The translations under genes and the position numbers were made by a program. The notes beneath the pieces are model-generated. The model was not told where the DNA came from and did not search any database. It saw only the letters and a program-made list of their open reading frames with translations. From an uncultured Marinobacter sp. (GTDB lineage Bacteria > Pseudomonadota > Gammaproteobacteria > Pseudomonadales > Oleiphilaceae), in assembly GCF_947488835.1 (NCBI RefSeq), contig NZ_CANLBK010000001.1:248001-312000 (forward strand): a stretch of 64,000 bases of DNA, in the 5' to 3' direction. Below, in pieces: positions 52,771 through 59,959 of the stretch (position 1 is the first letter of the stretch; every line of letters begins with the position of its first letter).

Positions 52771-53301
52771 CTATTTGATTAACGCTTGAATATCACGGAA
52801 GGCGGGGTGCTTGCAGTGCCCCATCCATTCAAACGCGACCATCTCGACCGTGACAATACGAGCACCGCTCGCACTGAGCCGATCAAGTGCCACGTCCCGA
52901 TCAAATTCATTCCGCGAACCCGTTGCGTCAGCAACAACCCATACCTTGTATCCGGCATCAATCAGGCTGAGAGCCGTTTGCATCATGCACACATGGGTCT
53001 CGCAGCCAGCAATAATAATATGCTGCCGGCCTTCTGGCAGGCTTTCCACTAATCCGTCGGGGCAGGCGTCAAAGTGGTACTTTGCAAGAGTATGGTGACA
53101 AAGTTCTTTGATGGCTTCCACGTTAGGCCCCAGCTTTTCCGGCAGCTGTTCGGTGGCTACAACGGGTATGTTCAAAAGCCCTGCAACGGTTGCAAGGGTT
53201 GTGCACCTGTCTACTACATCCTGGCCGTAGGCAATGGCTGGCATCAGCTTCTCCTGAATATCTACCAGCAGAAGAATCGATTGGTCGGGTTTCATTAGCA
53301 T
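52771..53301 (-). CDS. isochorismatase-family cysteine hydrolase (YcaC-like)
   Basis: 176 aa from the ATG at 53301 (GGGGG 6 bp upstream); the open frame goes to 53388 but homologues begin at LMKPDQSILLLVDIQEKL. The catalytic triad is complete: Asp in LLVDIQEKL, Lys in LAKYHFDAC and Cys in IIAGCETHVCMMQ. The family hydrolyses amides or isochorismate-like ethers; the YcaC branch has no firm substrate. Confidence 0.87.
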   Translation of the reverse strand: MLMKPDQSILLLVDIQEKLMPAIAYGQDVVDRCTTLATVAGLLNIPVVATEQLPEKLGPNVEAIKELCHHTLAKYHFDACPDGLVESLPEGRQHIIIAGCETHVCMMQTALSLIDAGYKVWVVADATGSRNEFDRDVALDRLSASGARIVTVEMVAFEWMGHCKHPAFRDIQALIK

Positions 53302-53511
53302 GGACAGCCCCCAAGCTTGGTTAACATACTGAACAGATTGGAAATGCCATGATACTCCTAACGTGAATAGTGAGCACGTTACTGCCAATTATTGGTGCAA
53401 ACCGGAAATTTTGCCGGGATTTATCCCAAGGGAGTTGCCAAGCGCCCCTAAAACCATTAAAGTTTGCGCCCTCAAATGAGCGACGATATTGCTGATTTGA
53501 AACAGGTTATT

Positions 53512-53602
53512 GGAGAGGTGGCCGAGTGGCTGAAGGCGCACGCCTGGAAAGTGTGTATACGTTAATAGCGTATCGAGGGTTCGAATCCCTCTCTCTCCGC
53601 CA
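53512..53602 (+). tRNA. tRNA-Ser (anticodon GGA)
   Basis: 91 nt with the long variable arm of a class II tRNA and an encoded CCA. Acceptor GGAGAGG/TCTCTCC (last pair G-U), anticodon loop CTGGAAA (GGA, Ser), variable arm around GTGTATACGTTAATAGCGTAT, T-arm GAGGGTTCGAATCCCTC. Terminator follows. It marks the left edge of the accessory stretch. Confidence 0.97.
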
Positions 53603-53606
53603 ATAC

Positions 53607-53637
53607 GAAACCCCAGCAGAAGTGCTGGGGTTTTTTA
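53607..53637 (+). terminator. intrinsic terminator after tRNA-Ser
   Basis: AAACCCCAGCA-GAAG-TGCTGGGGTTTTTT hairpin with T-run. Confidence 0.92.
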
Positions 53638-53646
53638 TTGGGCGTC

Positions 53647-54516
53647 TCAAAGCCACTTTCTGGCCTCGGCGATCACTGTATTCATTCTATTCTGCAAAGA
53701 CTGCTCACGCCGAACTACAAGGTAAAGGGTCTCACTGACTGGTTGCGGCAATTGATGGCTTTTGATGGAGTTTGGCCGATTAAAGGCCTCAACAGCATGC
53801 GCTGGCAATACGGTAAATCCCAATCCCATGCTCACCGGTTCCAGGATCAGGCTAATCTGGTTCGAGAAGCCTTTCTTTTTGAACAGGTTGCTGTGTTGAA
53901 ACTGGGGGAAGTTCGCGCTGAGTAGCATGCTGGCATGATGAGTGCCGTCAGGGTGATCGATAAAGCCTAGCTGTGTTAATACCTCCCAGCTTGGGTCAAC
54001 AACATTCGCAGGCGTGACCAGAAGCAAGGATTCATGTGCAATTGCTTGGCAGCACACTTTTTCAAGGGTTGGCGCGCTGGTCATGAATCCAATATCGGAT
54101 TTATAGTCCGCAATAGTCCTTTCAACATCTGTGTTGGGGGCAAACCGGTAATCAATGACCAGTTCAGAATGCTGGCTCTGCAACCCAAGAAGGTGCGGGT
54201 AAAGCTTTAGGCCTACGCTTCCAGGCGACATCACCCTCACTAGCCCTTTGTATGGGGGGTCCTCCGCTATTCTTTGATCAAGGCTCGACAGCGCCTGAAT
54301 GAGCGTTCGCCCTTCAGCGTAAAGGCGTTCACCTGCATCTGTGAGTGAAAACTGCTTACCGTCCCGTAGAAGTAGCGCCACTCCTAATTGATTCTCCAGC
54401 TTCCGTATATGCTGGCTGACGCCAGATTGGGTCATGTGGAGGCGCTCAGCTGTGCGAGTGAAGTGGGCTGTTTCAACCAGGGTGCAGAAACTGCGTAGCC
54501 ATGTCGTGTTGATCAT
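53647..54516 (-). CDS. LysR-family transcriptional regulator
   Basis: 289 aa from the ATG at 54516. N-terminal winged helix: WLRSFCTLVETAHFTRTAERLHMTQSGVSQHIRKLENQLG; then the two-lobed effector domain. Divergent from the VOC gene with a 93-bp gap, the usual layout for a LysR regulator and its target, so the VOC gene is the likely target; the inducer is unknown. Confidence 0.9.
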   Translation of the reverse strand: MINTTWLRSFCTLVETAHFTRTAERLHMTQSGVSQHIRKLENQLGVALLLRDGKQFSLTDAGERLYAEGRTLIQALSSLDQRIAEDPPYKGLVRVMSPGSVGLKLYPHLLGLQSQHSELVIDYRFAPNTDVERTIADYKSDIGFMTSAPTLEKVCCQAIAHESLLLVTPANVVDPSWEVLTQLGFIDHPDGTHHASMLLSANFPQFQHSNLFKKKGFSNQISLILEPVSMGLGFTVLPAHAVEAFNRPNSIKSHQLPQPVSETLYLVVRREQSLQNRMNTVIAEARKWL

Positions 54517-54609
54517 TACCAAATGTACTCATCGTGATGCTAAATGATAATTTTACGTAATCACTCTGCGTTTGTAACCTGATGCAAGGTTTAAACAGGA
54601 GAGCAGAGC

Positions 54610-55110
54610 ATGAGTAACGTATATCCAAGAAACTTTTCACACATTGGGCTTTCAGTCCCCAGCCTGGAAGAAGCGGTCAAATTTTATACCGAGGTGATGG
54701 GTTGGTATCTGATCATGGAACCGACTGAAATCGTCGAGGATGACAGCCCCATTGGTGAGATGTGTACAGAAGTATTCGGAAAAGGATGGGGGAGTTTTCG
54801 AATTGCTCACATGTCGACCGGTGATCGGATTGGGGTGGAAGTGTTCCAGTTCAAAAATCAGACCGACCCGGAAGATAACTTTGAATATTGGAAAACCGGC
54901 ATTTTCCATTTCTGTGTGCAGGATCCGAACCTCGAAGAATTGGCTGATCGAATTGTTGCAGCGGGTGGCAAGAGGCGAATGGAAAAGCCGCGGTATTACT
55001 ACCCCGGCGAAAAGCCCTATCGCATGATCTATATGGAAGACCCGTTTGGTAACATTGTGGAGATTTATAGCCACAGCTATGAGCTGATATACAGCGAGGG
55101 TGCTTACTGA
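54610..55110 (+). CDS. VOC-family (glyoxalase/dioxygenase fold) protein
   Basis: 166 aa. Two beta-alpha-beta-beta-beta modules; the first begins FSHIGLSVPSLEEAVKFYTEVMG with a metal-ligand His, the second has FHFCVQDPNLEELADRIVAAGG, and EIYSHSYE supplies a late Glu. Consistent with a metal-dependent glyoxalase, fosfomycin-resistance or extradiol dioxygenase relative; the exact reaction cannot be read from sequence. SD AGGAGAG before the ATG. Probable LysR target. Confidence 0.85.
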   Translation: MSNVYPRNFSHIGLSVPSLEEAVKFYTEVMGWYLIMEPTEIVEDDSPIGEMCTEVFGKGWGSFRIAHMSTGDRIGVEVFQFKNQTDPEDNFEYWKTGIFHFCVQDPNLEELADRIVAAGGKRRMEKPRYYYPGEKPYRMIYMEDPFGNIVEIYSHSYELIYSEGAY

Positions 55111-55793
55111 AGACCGATGATCTGATCGGCGAGGGCGGCCAGTTCTGGTGCGATAAAATCCGGAACTGGCACACCTGGAGCTGGCAGCATGGCGTTGCCG
55201 GAGCGGGTAATAAATGCTCCACGGCAACCAGCGGCCTGAGCACCTATGGTATCCCAAAGATGGCACGCAACGAGGCACAGATCAGCCGGTTTGACTGCCA
55301 ATTCCTGTGCGACCAGGCTATAGGTTTCGGGTGCTGGTTTGAATTTACCCGCCGCATCAACGCTGAAGTTACGTTCAAAAAAATGACTCAACCCGGCCGT
55401 TTCCAAAGGGGTAGGCGAAGCACCGCTGGATGAGTTGGTCAATGTCACCAATCGGAACCCAGCGTCGCGAAATCGGGTCAAGGCCGGTGCTGCGTCTGGG
55501 TGGGCCGGCATAGTGCTCATGCGTTCCTTCAGCTCTGCAATATCACCATCTCCGACCGTTACCTGATGAATATTGGCGATCATCCGCAGTGTTCCCACTC
55601 CAAGCTCACCAAAGGGAACATAGATGCCTGACAGCGTGATTGTTTGCGAGTAGAGGATCAGCTGGGCGAACCACTCTCTCAGAATGTGGCCATCACCGAA
55701 AATGCGATCAAACAAAGGTTCCAGTGTTGTTATATCGAGCAGCGTTTCGTTAACGTCGAAAACGAAAATCGACGGAAATTTGTCGTGTGCCAT
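55104..55793 (-). CDS. haloacid dehalogenase type II-like hydrolase
   Basis: 229 aa from ATG 55793, preceded by GGAAGGA; the ATG at 55814 would overlap that SD. HAD motifs: nucleophile Asp in FVFDVNETLLDI, Thr/Ser in VTLTNSSSGAS, Lys in AAGKFKPAPETY and the acidic pair region VACHLWDTIGAQAAG. Type II members are L-2-haloacid dehalogenases, but many dephosphorylate instead. It ends 7 bp inside the VOC gene. Divergent from the TetR gene across a region with two palindromic operators. Confidence 0.85.
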   Translation of the reverse strand: MAHDKFPSIFVFDVNETLLDITTLEPLFDRIFGDGHILREWFAQLILYSQTITLSGIYVPFGELGVGTLRMIANIHQVTVGDGDIAELKERMSTMPAHPDAAPALTRFRDAGFRLVTLTNSSSGASPTPLETAGLSHFFERNFSVDAAGKFKPAPETYSLVAQELAVKPADLCLVACHLWDTIGAQAAGCRGAFITRSGNAMLPAPGVPVPDFIAPELAALADQIIGLQ

Positions 55794-55869
55794 GGGGTGT
55801 ATTCCTTCCGTCATTACAGATTCAGCCCGATGTCTGAATGGACACCTGTCTCACTCACTGTAGCTGGAC

Positions 55870-55885
55870 TTGAATGAACGCTCAA
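55870..55885. promoter_or_regulatory. palindromic operator copy 1 (TetR-type)
   Basis: TTGAATGAACGCTCAA matches the local consensus TTGAGTGATCACTCAA at 13 of 16 positions. It lies between the divergent dehalogenase-like and tetR genes, 23 bp before copy 2. Confidence 0.6.
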
Positions 55886-55892
55886 TATAAAA

Positions 55893-55908
55893 TTGAGTAA
55901 TCATTCAA
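55893..55908. promoter_or_regulatory. palindromic operator copy 2 (TetR-type)
   Basis: TTGAGTAATCATTCAA, 14 of 16 matches to TTGAGTGATCACTCAA, 49 bp upstream of the tetR ATG. Consistent with autoregulation. Confidence 0.75.
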
Positions 55909-55956
55909 GTTGTCACCGCGTTGTATCGCGGCCCTGTAAAACACTGGAAATGACTT

Positions 55957-56571
55957 ATGGCGCGCGCATCAATTCACAACCGGCAAGATTCGCTTGAACG
56001 AGCCCTTCACCTTTTCTGGCAAAAGGGCTTTCATGCCACCTCGCTGAAAGACCTGGAAAAGGCCCTCGACATGCGGCCGGGCTCCATTTATGCCACCTTT
56101 GGCAGTAAGGATGGTCTGTTTCAGGAGGCGTTGGAGCGCTATGCCCGCCTTGGTCTGGCTGAACTGGACCGCACCTTTCAAGCTTACGAATCACCCTTGG
56201 CAGGGCTGGCGGCCTACCTGCGTGGTCTTGGCGGGATATGTGATAAAGAGTTGCCAAGCCGGGCCTGCATGCTGGTGAAAAGCCTGCTGGAACTTGGCGA
56301 GCGAGAACAAATTGCTCGTGATAAAGCTGAAGAGTTACTGGCGGGTATGGAAGCGCGCTTTGTTGATCAATTTGCTGAAGCCAAGAGAGTAGGGGAGCTG
56401 GATAGCAGGCTTGATCCCGTTCGGCTTGGCCGACGGCTACAGGCTGAGATAATGGGGTTGCGGGCGTTTGCACAGCGTGATGTCGATAGTGCAGCCGTGC
56501 ATGCGCTTGCGGAAGACATGGCTCAGTCTCTGGAAGAGCTGCGAGTTGATGAGATTGCAGAGATAGTATGA
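55957..56571 (+). CDS. TetR/AcrR-family transcriptional regulator
   Basis: 204 aa. HTH at about residues 10-55 (SLERALHLFWQKGFHATSLKDLEKALDMRPGSIYATFGSKDGLFQEALERY) is here described rather than complete; the rest is the helical ligand domain. A palindrome family unique to this neighbourhood precedes it and its neighbours, so it is the likely binder (inference). Probable targets: itself, the dehalogenase-like gene, the carboxymuconolactone decarboxylase-like gene and the small oxygenase gene. Ligand unknown. Confidence 0.92.
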   Translation: MARASIHNRQDSLERALHLFWQKGFHATSLKDLEKALDMRPGSIYATFGSKDGLFQEALERYARLGLAELDRTFQAYESPLAGLAAYLRGLGGICDKELPSRACMLVKSLLELGEREQIARDKAEELLAGMEARFVDQFAEAKRVGELDSRLDPVRLGRRLQAEIMGLRAFAQRDVDSAAVHALAEDMAQSLEELRVDEIAEIV

Positions 56572-56662
56572 TTCTTAGTGCGTATCTGCTTGCTTTCGTT
56601 GCTACACAACATGCGGTCAAGACGGGGCAGCCACAGAGAGCTGCCTCTGACTTACGGTTTGG

Positions 56663-57217
56663 TTAATCTGCCTTGTGCCACTCAAATTTCTGGAACGGCT
56701 TGTCTATCGGCGTGACAGCAAGGTGGTTGGTGTAGTTGCTGATGGTCTTCTGAGCCAAACCAAGAACAACCTCCAGGATCTGGCGTTTGGTGAATCCTGC
56801 TTCAAGAAATTTTGTCACAACATCGTCATCAACGTTGCCACGGCCACGCACGATGGCGAGGGTGAAGTTACGCAGCGCTTCCAGTCGATCAGTGGGCAAA
56901 GGCGTTTCGTTGCGCAGGGCCTCTGTGATGGCGTCATCAACGTTCATGCTTTTGGCGATGCCGGTGTGAGCTGGAACGCAATAATGACATTCATGCTCGA
57001 CGTTGATGGTCTGCCATACCACCGTGGTTTCCTCATCATCAAAGCTGCTGTCGAGAAACAGCTGGTGGAGGCGTTGATAGCCTTCCAGGAGCCCGGGCGC
57101 TTCTGCCATGACCGCATGCAGGCTCGGTATCATGCCAAAAGATTTGAGAGAGGTGTCCAGCAATTCCTGACTCTTTTCCGGAGCACTTTCTTTATTGTGA
57201 AGGGTAAAGTCTGCCAT
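56663..57217 (-). CDS. carboxymuconolactone decarboxylase / AhpD-like family protein
   Basis: 184 aa from ATG 57217, with GAGGAG upstream; the frame to 57280 is not used. The redox/catalytic motif E-x-x-C-x-x-C-x(5)-H is VEHECHYCVPAHTGIAK. The family includes decarboxylases and peroxidase-like thiol proteins; with CxxC present a thiol peroxidase-type role is more likely. Two perfect copies of the TetR-type palindrome lie 65 and 124 bp upstream. Confidence 0.87.
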   Translation of the reverse strand: MADFTLHNKESAPEKSQELLDTSLKSFGMIPSLHAVMAEAPGLLEGYQRLHQLFLDSSFDDEETTVVWQTINVEHECHYCVPAHTGIAKSMNVDDAITEALRNETPLPTDRLEALRNFTLAIVRGRGNVDDDVVTKFLEAGFTKRQILEVVLGLAQKTISNYTNHLAVTPIDKPFQKFEWHKAD

Positions 57218-57281
57218 AGAGTAGCTCCTCGTATTTAGGTGGATAGAATTTCGTTCGCTTTGATTGCCGGATGTTACCAAC

Positions 57282-57297
57282 TTGAGTGATCACTCAA
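57282..57297. promoter_or_regulatory. palindromic operator copy 3 (TetR-type, perfect)
   Basis: TTGAGTGATCACTCAA, perfect 16-bp palindrome, 65 bp upstream of the carboxymuconolactone decarboxylase-like gene. Confidence 0.82.
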
Positions 57298-57340
57298 TTT
57301 AGGGTGCAACTATTCGACAACCAATTCGAGAACAGACGAT

Positions 57341-57372
57341 AACTTAACTTGAGTGATCACTCAAGTTAAGTT
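57341..57372. promoter_or_regulatory. palindromic operator copy 4 (TetR-type), within a 32-bp perfect palindrome
   Basis: The same 16-bp core at 57349-57364 is extended by AACTTAAC / GTTAAGTT on each side to a perfect 32-bp palindrome. A degenerate fifth-type half (11 of 16) begins at 57372, again 23 bp after the core start as in copies 1 and 2. Confidence 0.85.
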
Positions 57373-57383
57373 TGATCAATCGC

Positions 57384-57716
57384 TCAGAAATGTATGGTGG
57401 ATGGTTGAGGCTGATGAGTTAAGGGTTCAGTGTGATCGTGCTTTTCAGTTGCTGGAATCTTCGGGCAGGTTTCTTGCTCTGACAGGTCTTTCAAAATTTT
57501 GGCGCATTTTATTTTCAGGTGATCTCTTAGAAGGCGCATCGCTGGTGTGATGGACTGCCGGCTGGGGCAAATTAACCATAGCTCTGATACTCGTGGCCTG
57601 AATTCCGGCATTACGCTAACTATTCGGCCTGCCAAAATGCCGAAAACCTCAGGGCGGCAAATGCAGAACTGGAAACCGGCCGTGCCGTAGGCAAGGTTGT
57701 TCCGGAAGGTTTTTGA
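57384..57716 (-). pseudogene. remnant of a LysR-family regulator (C-terminal part)
   Basis: An open frame on the minus strand with no start. Its middle reads AGRIVSVMPEFRPRVSELWL then ICPSRQSITPAMRLLRDHLK, the pattern of the LysR effector-domain end (GxLVxVLPEF...LWLxxPSRQxxxPxxRxxxDxL). The 200+ residues that should precede it, including the HTH, are absent; an in-frame stop lies at about 57717. Chance similarity cannot be excluded. Confidence 0.45.
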
Positions 57717-57897
57717 ACCTTAACGACCTGCGTTTGAAAATTTTTAATAGAGAGAACAAACGGATGACTAAGCTTGCCATGATTGCTCATATCACGTTCC
57801 ATCCCCGACCAACTCAAAGCAGTTGAGGGTTTCACCTTGGTCACATTGGCTAAGGCACTGGCTGGAACCTTGGAATAGGGCACCAGCTGTCATGCCG

Positions 57898-58218
57898 CTA
57901 TTGTTGGTCAGCCGAGCCCCAGGGTGCGTGCAGCGCGATACTGAGCAGTACGCGCTTGCCACGCTTGATGGTCGACACGCTGTGATCATATAGATCGGGT
58001 CGGAACAGGACGACACGATTAAAAAGAGAGAAGATAGCTCGGTCGGTCTCGAAAACGCCGCCCTCTGCAGGTTTTGTCACCACAAAATTCAGTTTGTAGT
58101 AGCTTCCGTCCGCAACGGGGTCGTTGTGACGTCTTACGCTATGACCTTTGGGATAGGTGACCAGATTGACGCTTAGGCGCTGGGTGTTGAGTAAGAAGCG
58201 GTTGGTGATACGGTTCAT
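57898..58218 (-). CDS. small 2OG-Fe(II) oxygenase-like protein
   Basis: 106 aa from ATG 58218, preceded by GGAG; the frame to 58278 runs through the operator. Residues fit the facial triad of the 2OG-Fe(II) superfamily: H31-x-D33 in RRHNDPV, a distal His H79 in LYDHSVSTI, and a basic residue (R89) in GKRVLLSI for 2-oxoglutarate. It is much shorter than typical enzymes (about 200 aa) and starts just ahead of the HxD, so it is either a minimal domain or N-terminally trimmed. A TetR-type palindrome lies 45 bp upstream. Confidence 0.65.
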   Translation of the reverse strand: MNRITNRFLLNTQRLSVNLVTYPKGHSVRRHNDPVADGSYYKLNFVVTKPAEGGVFETDRAIFSLFNRVVLFRPDLYDHSVSTIKRGKRVLLSIALHAPWGSADQQ

Positions 58219-58262
58219 AGTGAAGTCTCCGAAAGCGAAAGAAAACAGTGTTTGGTGGGATC

Positions 58263-58278
58263 TTGAGTGATCGCTCAA
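58263..58278. promoter_or_regulatory. palindromic operator copy 5 (TetR-type)
   Basis: TTGAGTGATCGCTCAA, 15 of 16 matches to the consensus, between the divergent 2OG oxygenase-like and MarR-like genes. Confidence 0.8.
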
Positions 58279-58326
58279 ATGTTACACTTTTTGTTAAACC
58301 ATCGCACCTGAGATTCAGTCGCCAGG

Positions 58327-58665
58327 GTGCTCAAGGCGATCTGCCGGAATGATCAGATTACCGCTCAATCCATTGCGAAACGGATGCAGCGGGACAAGGC
58401 TCAGATCACTCGTGCACTCAATGACTTGATCAGAGACGGGCTGATCGTTGAAGCGGATAATCCGCTGGATCGTCGCAGCCAACTGCTGAACCCCACATCT
58501 GAAGGCCGGGCAGTGATGACTAAACTGGATTCCGTGGAAGAGTGGGCGGTGCAACAATTGACCGCAAAGCTTGAGAGCGATGAGCTCGCGTTTTTCCTCC
58601 GCATCAGTCAGACGATGGCAGATAGCGCGAAACAGGTTGGAAATGCTGAGAAGGAGGAGTCCTGA
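58327..58665 (+). pseudogene. MarR-family regulator, 5'-truncated
   Basis: 112 aa from a GTG; an in-frame stop at 58309-58311 prevents a longer protein. The winged helix is present: KAICRNDQITAQSIAKRMQRDKAQITRALNDLIRDGLIVEADNPLDRRSQLLNPTSEG. The N-terminal 25-30 residues that form the first dimerisation helix in MarR proteins are missing, and no SD is seen. It may still be translated, but dimer formation is doubtful. Its stop overlaps the next ATG (TGATG), a normal operon junction. Confidence 0.65.
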
Positions 58666-59705
58666 TGTCTAAACCTGCACCAAGAACTCTGGAGGTGGTT
58701 CGCTCCGCCTACATCACTCCACATATGCTGCGTTTAACGCTTGGTGGTTCGGGATTGGCCGACTTTCCGGAGGACCAGGAAAGCGCTTATATAAAGCTTG
58801 TTTTTCCGCAGTGCGGGGAAGCGCGACCGTTGATGCGTACCTATACCATCAGCGGACAGCGCAGCAATGAGATAGACGTGGATTTTGTGCTTCACGCTGC
58901 AGACGGGCCTGCATCAGCATGGGCCGGTAGTGCGAAACCCGGAGACCAAATTCTCGTGGGTGGGCCGGGGCCTAAAAAACTGATCAATAGGCACGCAGAC
59001 TGGTACCTTCTGGTGGGGGATATGACAGCGCTACCGGCAATCGCAGTCAATCTTGCTCAGCTGCCGAAAGATGCCCGGGGCTACGTAGTTATTGAAGTAG
59101 TGTCAGGTGAAGACATTCAGCCGCTGCAGCATCCAGAGAATATTGAGGTTCACTGGGTTGTGAGCGCCACACCGGAAGTTGATGCCAGCACACTACTGAA
59201 ACACGTTGAACAGCTTTCCTGGTTGCCGGGCCAACCGGCGGTCTGGGCGGCTTGCGAATTTCATAGCATGCGCGCACTTCGAGCATGTTTTAAGCAGGAA
59301 CGCGATTTTCTTGGGTTAACCTTTTCTCCAGACCAGCAGCCGGTTGTTGGCCGGCATTTCGAAGTCGGATTCGAGGGTCAGTCTGACCGCATTGCCGATT
59401 CGTTTGAGGTCATCCATATCCCGAATACCCATTTCCGGTTTTCGCTGCTTCAGGTGAGCATCAAACTGTTGGTTGCTGGGGCTTGTAAATTGGCCTCTGT
59501 AGTTGAAAGGCCCATACAGACAGAAGGCTTCGCCCGAATCGAGAATGGCAGCCACACCCCGGAACATGGCCTCAACCTCAGGCCAGGACATGATGTGTGC
59601 TGTGTTGGCAGAGAAAACACCATTGATTGGCGGGAGTTGCCAGTCAGGCGCGCTGACATCCAGAGGCAAGGGGGTGTTGATATTAGGCAGGTTTGCATCC
59701 TCTAG
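58665..59705 (+). pseudogene. siderophore-interacting protein (FAD/NAD(P)H ferric reductase), 3'-truncated and read through
   Basis: The first ~210 residues are a normal SIP-family protein: FAD part with LMRTYTISGQRSNEIDVDFVLH, NAD(P)H part with YLLVGDMTALPAIAVNLAQLP and VWAACEFHSMRALRACFKQERD. The expected end (about 25 residues with a YxSSYW-type motif) is absent. Instead the frame runs ~130 codons antisense through the convergent DUF938 gene to 59705. Native activity is cytosolic reduction of ferric siderophores. No siderophore genes are nearby. SD AAGGAGGAG is strong, so translation is likely. Confidence 0.75.
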
Positions 59706-59915
59706 CCAGGCCATGCACAGCTGGGCGTTACTTGGGTGATCGCTTGGTTGCCACTGAAGGTGCGGAAGGTGTTGGGCAAAATGAACCGCATGTTGCCCGG
59801 TACCTGTGCCAATCTCCAATAGGGTTCCAGGTTTGCGGAACACAGCTGCAATCTTTTCGAGAATAACCTGTTTGTTGTTCTCACAGGCTTGCGAATAGGG
59901 CTTTCCGTGAGTCAT
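59316..59915 (-). CDS. DUF938 family SAM-dependent methyltransferase-like protein
   Basis: 199 aa, full length. SAM motif LLEIGTGTGQHAVHFAQHLP (about 31-50); then the DUF938 hallmarks FSANTAHIMSWPEVEAMFRGVA, LYGPFNYRGQFTSPSNQQFDAHLKQR and the end DMPANNRLLVWRK-like (EMPANNRLLVWRKG). Substrate unknown. The truncated SIP frame overlaps it completely on the other strand. Confidence 0.9.
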   Translation of the reverse strand: MTHGKPYSQACENNKQVILEKIAAVFRKPGTLLEIGTGTGQHAVHFAQHLPHLQWQPSDHPSNAQLCMAWLEDANLPNINTPLPLDVSAPDWQLPPINGVFSANTAHIMSWPEVEAMFRGVAAILDSGEAFCLYGPFNYRGQFTSPSNQQFDAHLKQRKPEMGIRDMDDLKRIGNAVRLTLESDFEMPANNRLLVWRKG

Positions 59916-59959
59916 TTTGGGCTCTTATAGATTGTTGAAGGTTTGAGCGTAACAGATGT

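Larger units (their letters stand above)
57218..57897. other. 680-bp non-coding region with operators and gene debris
   Basis: Between two minus-strand genes. The first 155 bp hold operators 3 and 4. From 57384 to 57716 a minus-strand frame reads like the end of a LysR regulator (see pseudogene). From 57717 to 57897 there are only short frames without recognisable similarity. Confidence 0.6.

Noticed and set aside
53585-53602. tRNA-Ser 3' end as a phage or island attachment site
   Set aside because: No second copy of the 3' end and no integrase were found in the window.
57588-57716. Plus-strand frame ending GRAVGKVVPEGF that looks like the tail of a zinc-type oxidoreductase
   Set aside because: It overlaps the LysR-like remnant on the other strand, is only 43 codons long, and the LysR pattern is longer and more specific. 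One of the two must be chance; this is the weaker.
59729-59746. TTGGGTGATCGCTTGG inside DUF938, similar to the TetR-type palindrome
   Set aside because: Only 11 of 16 matches, inside a coding region, not near a start.
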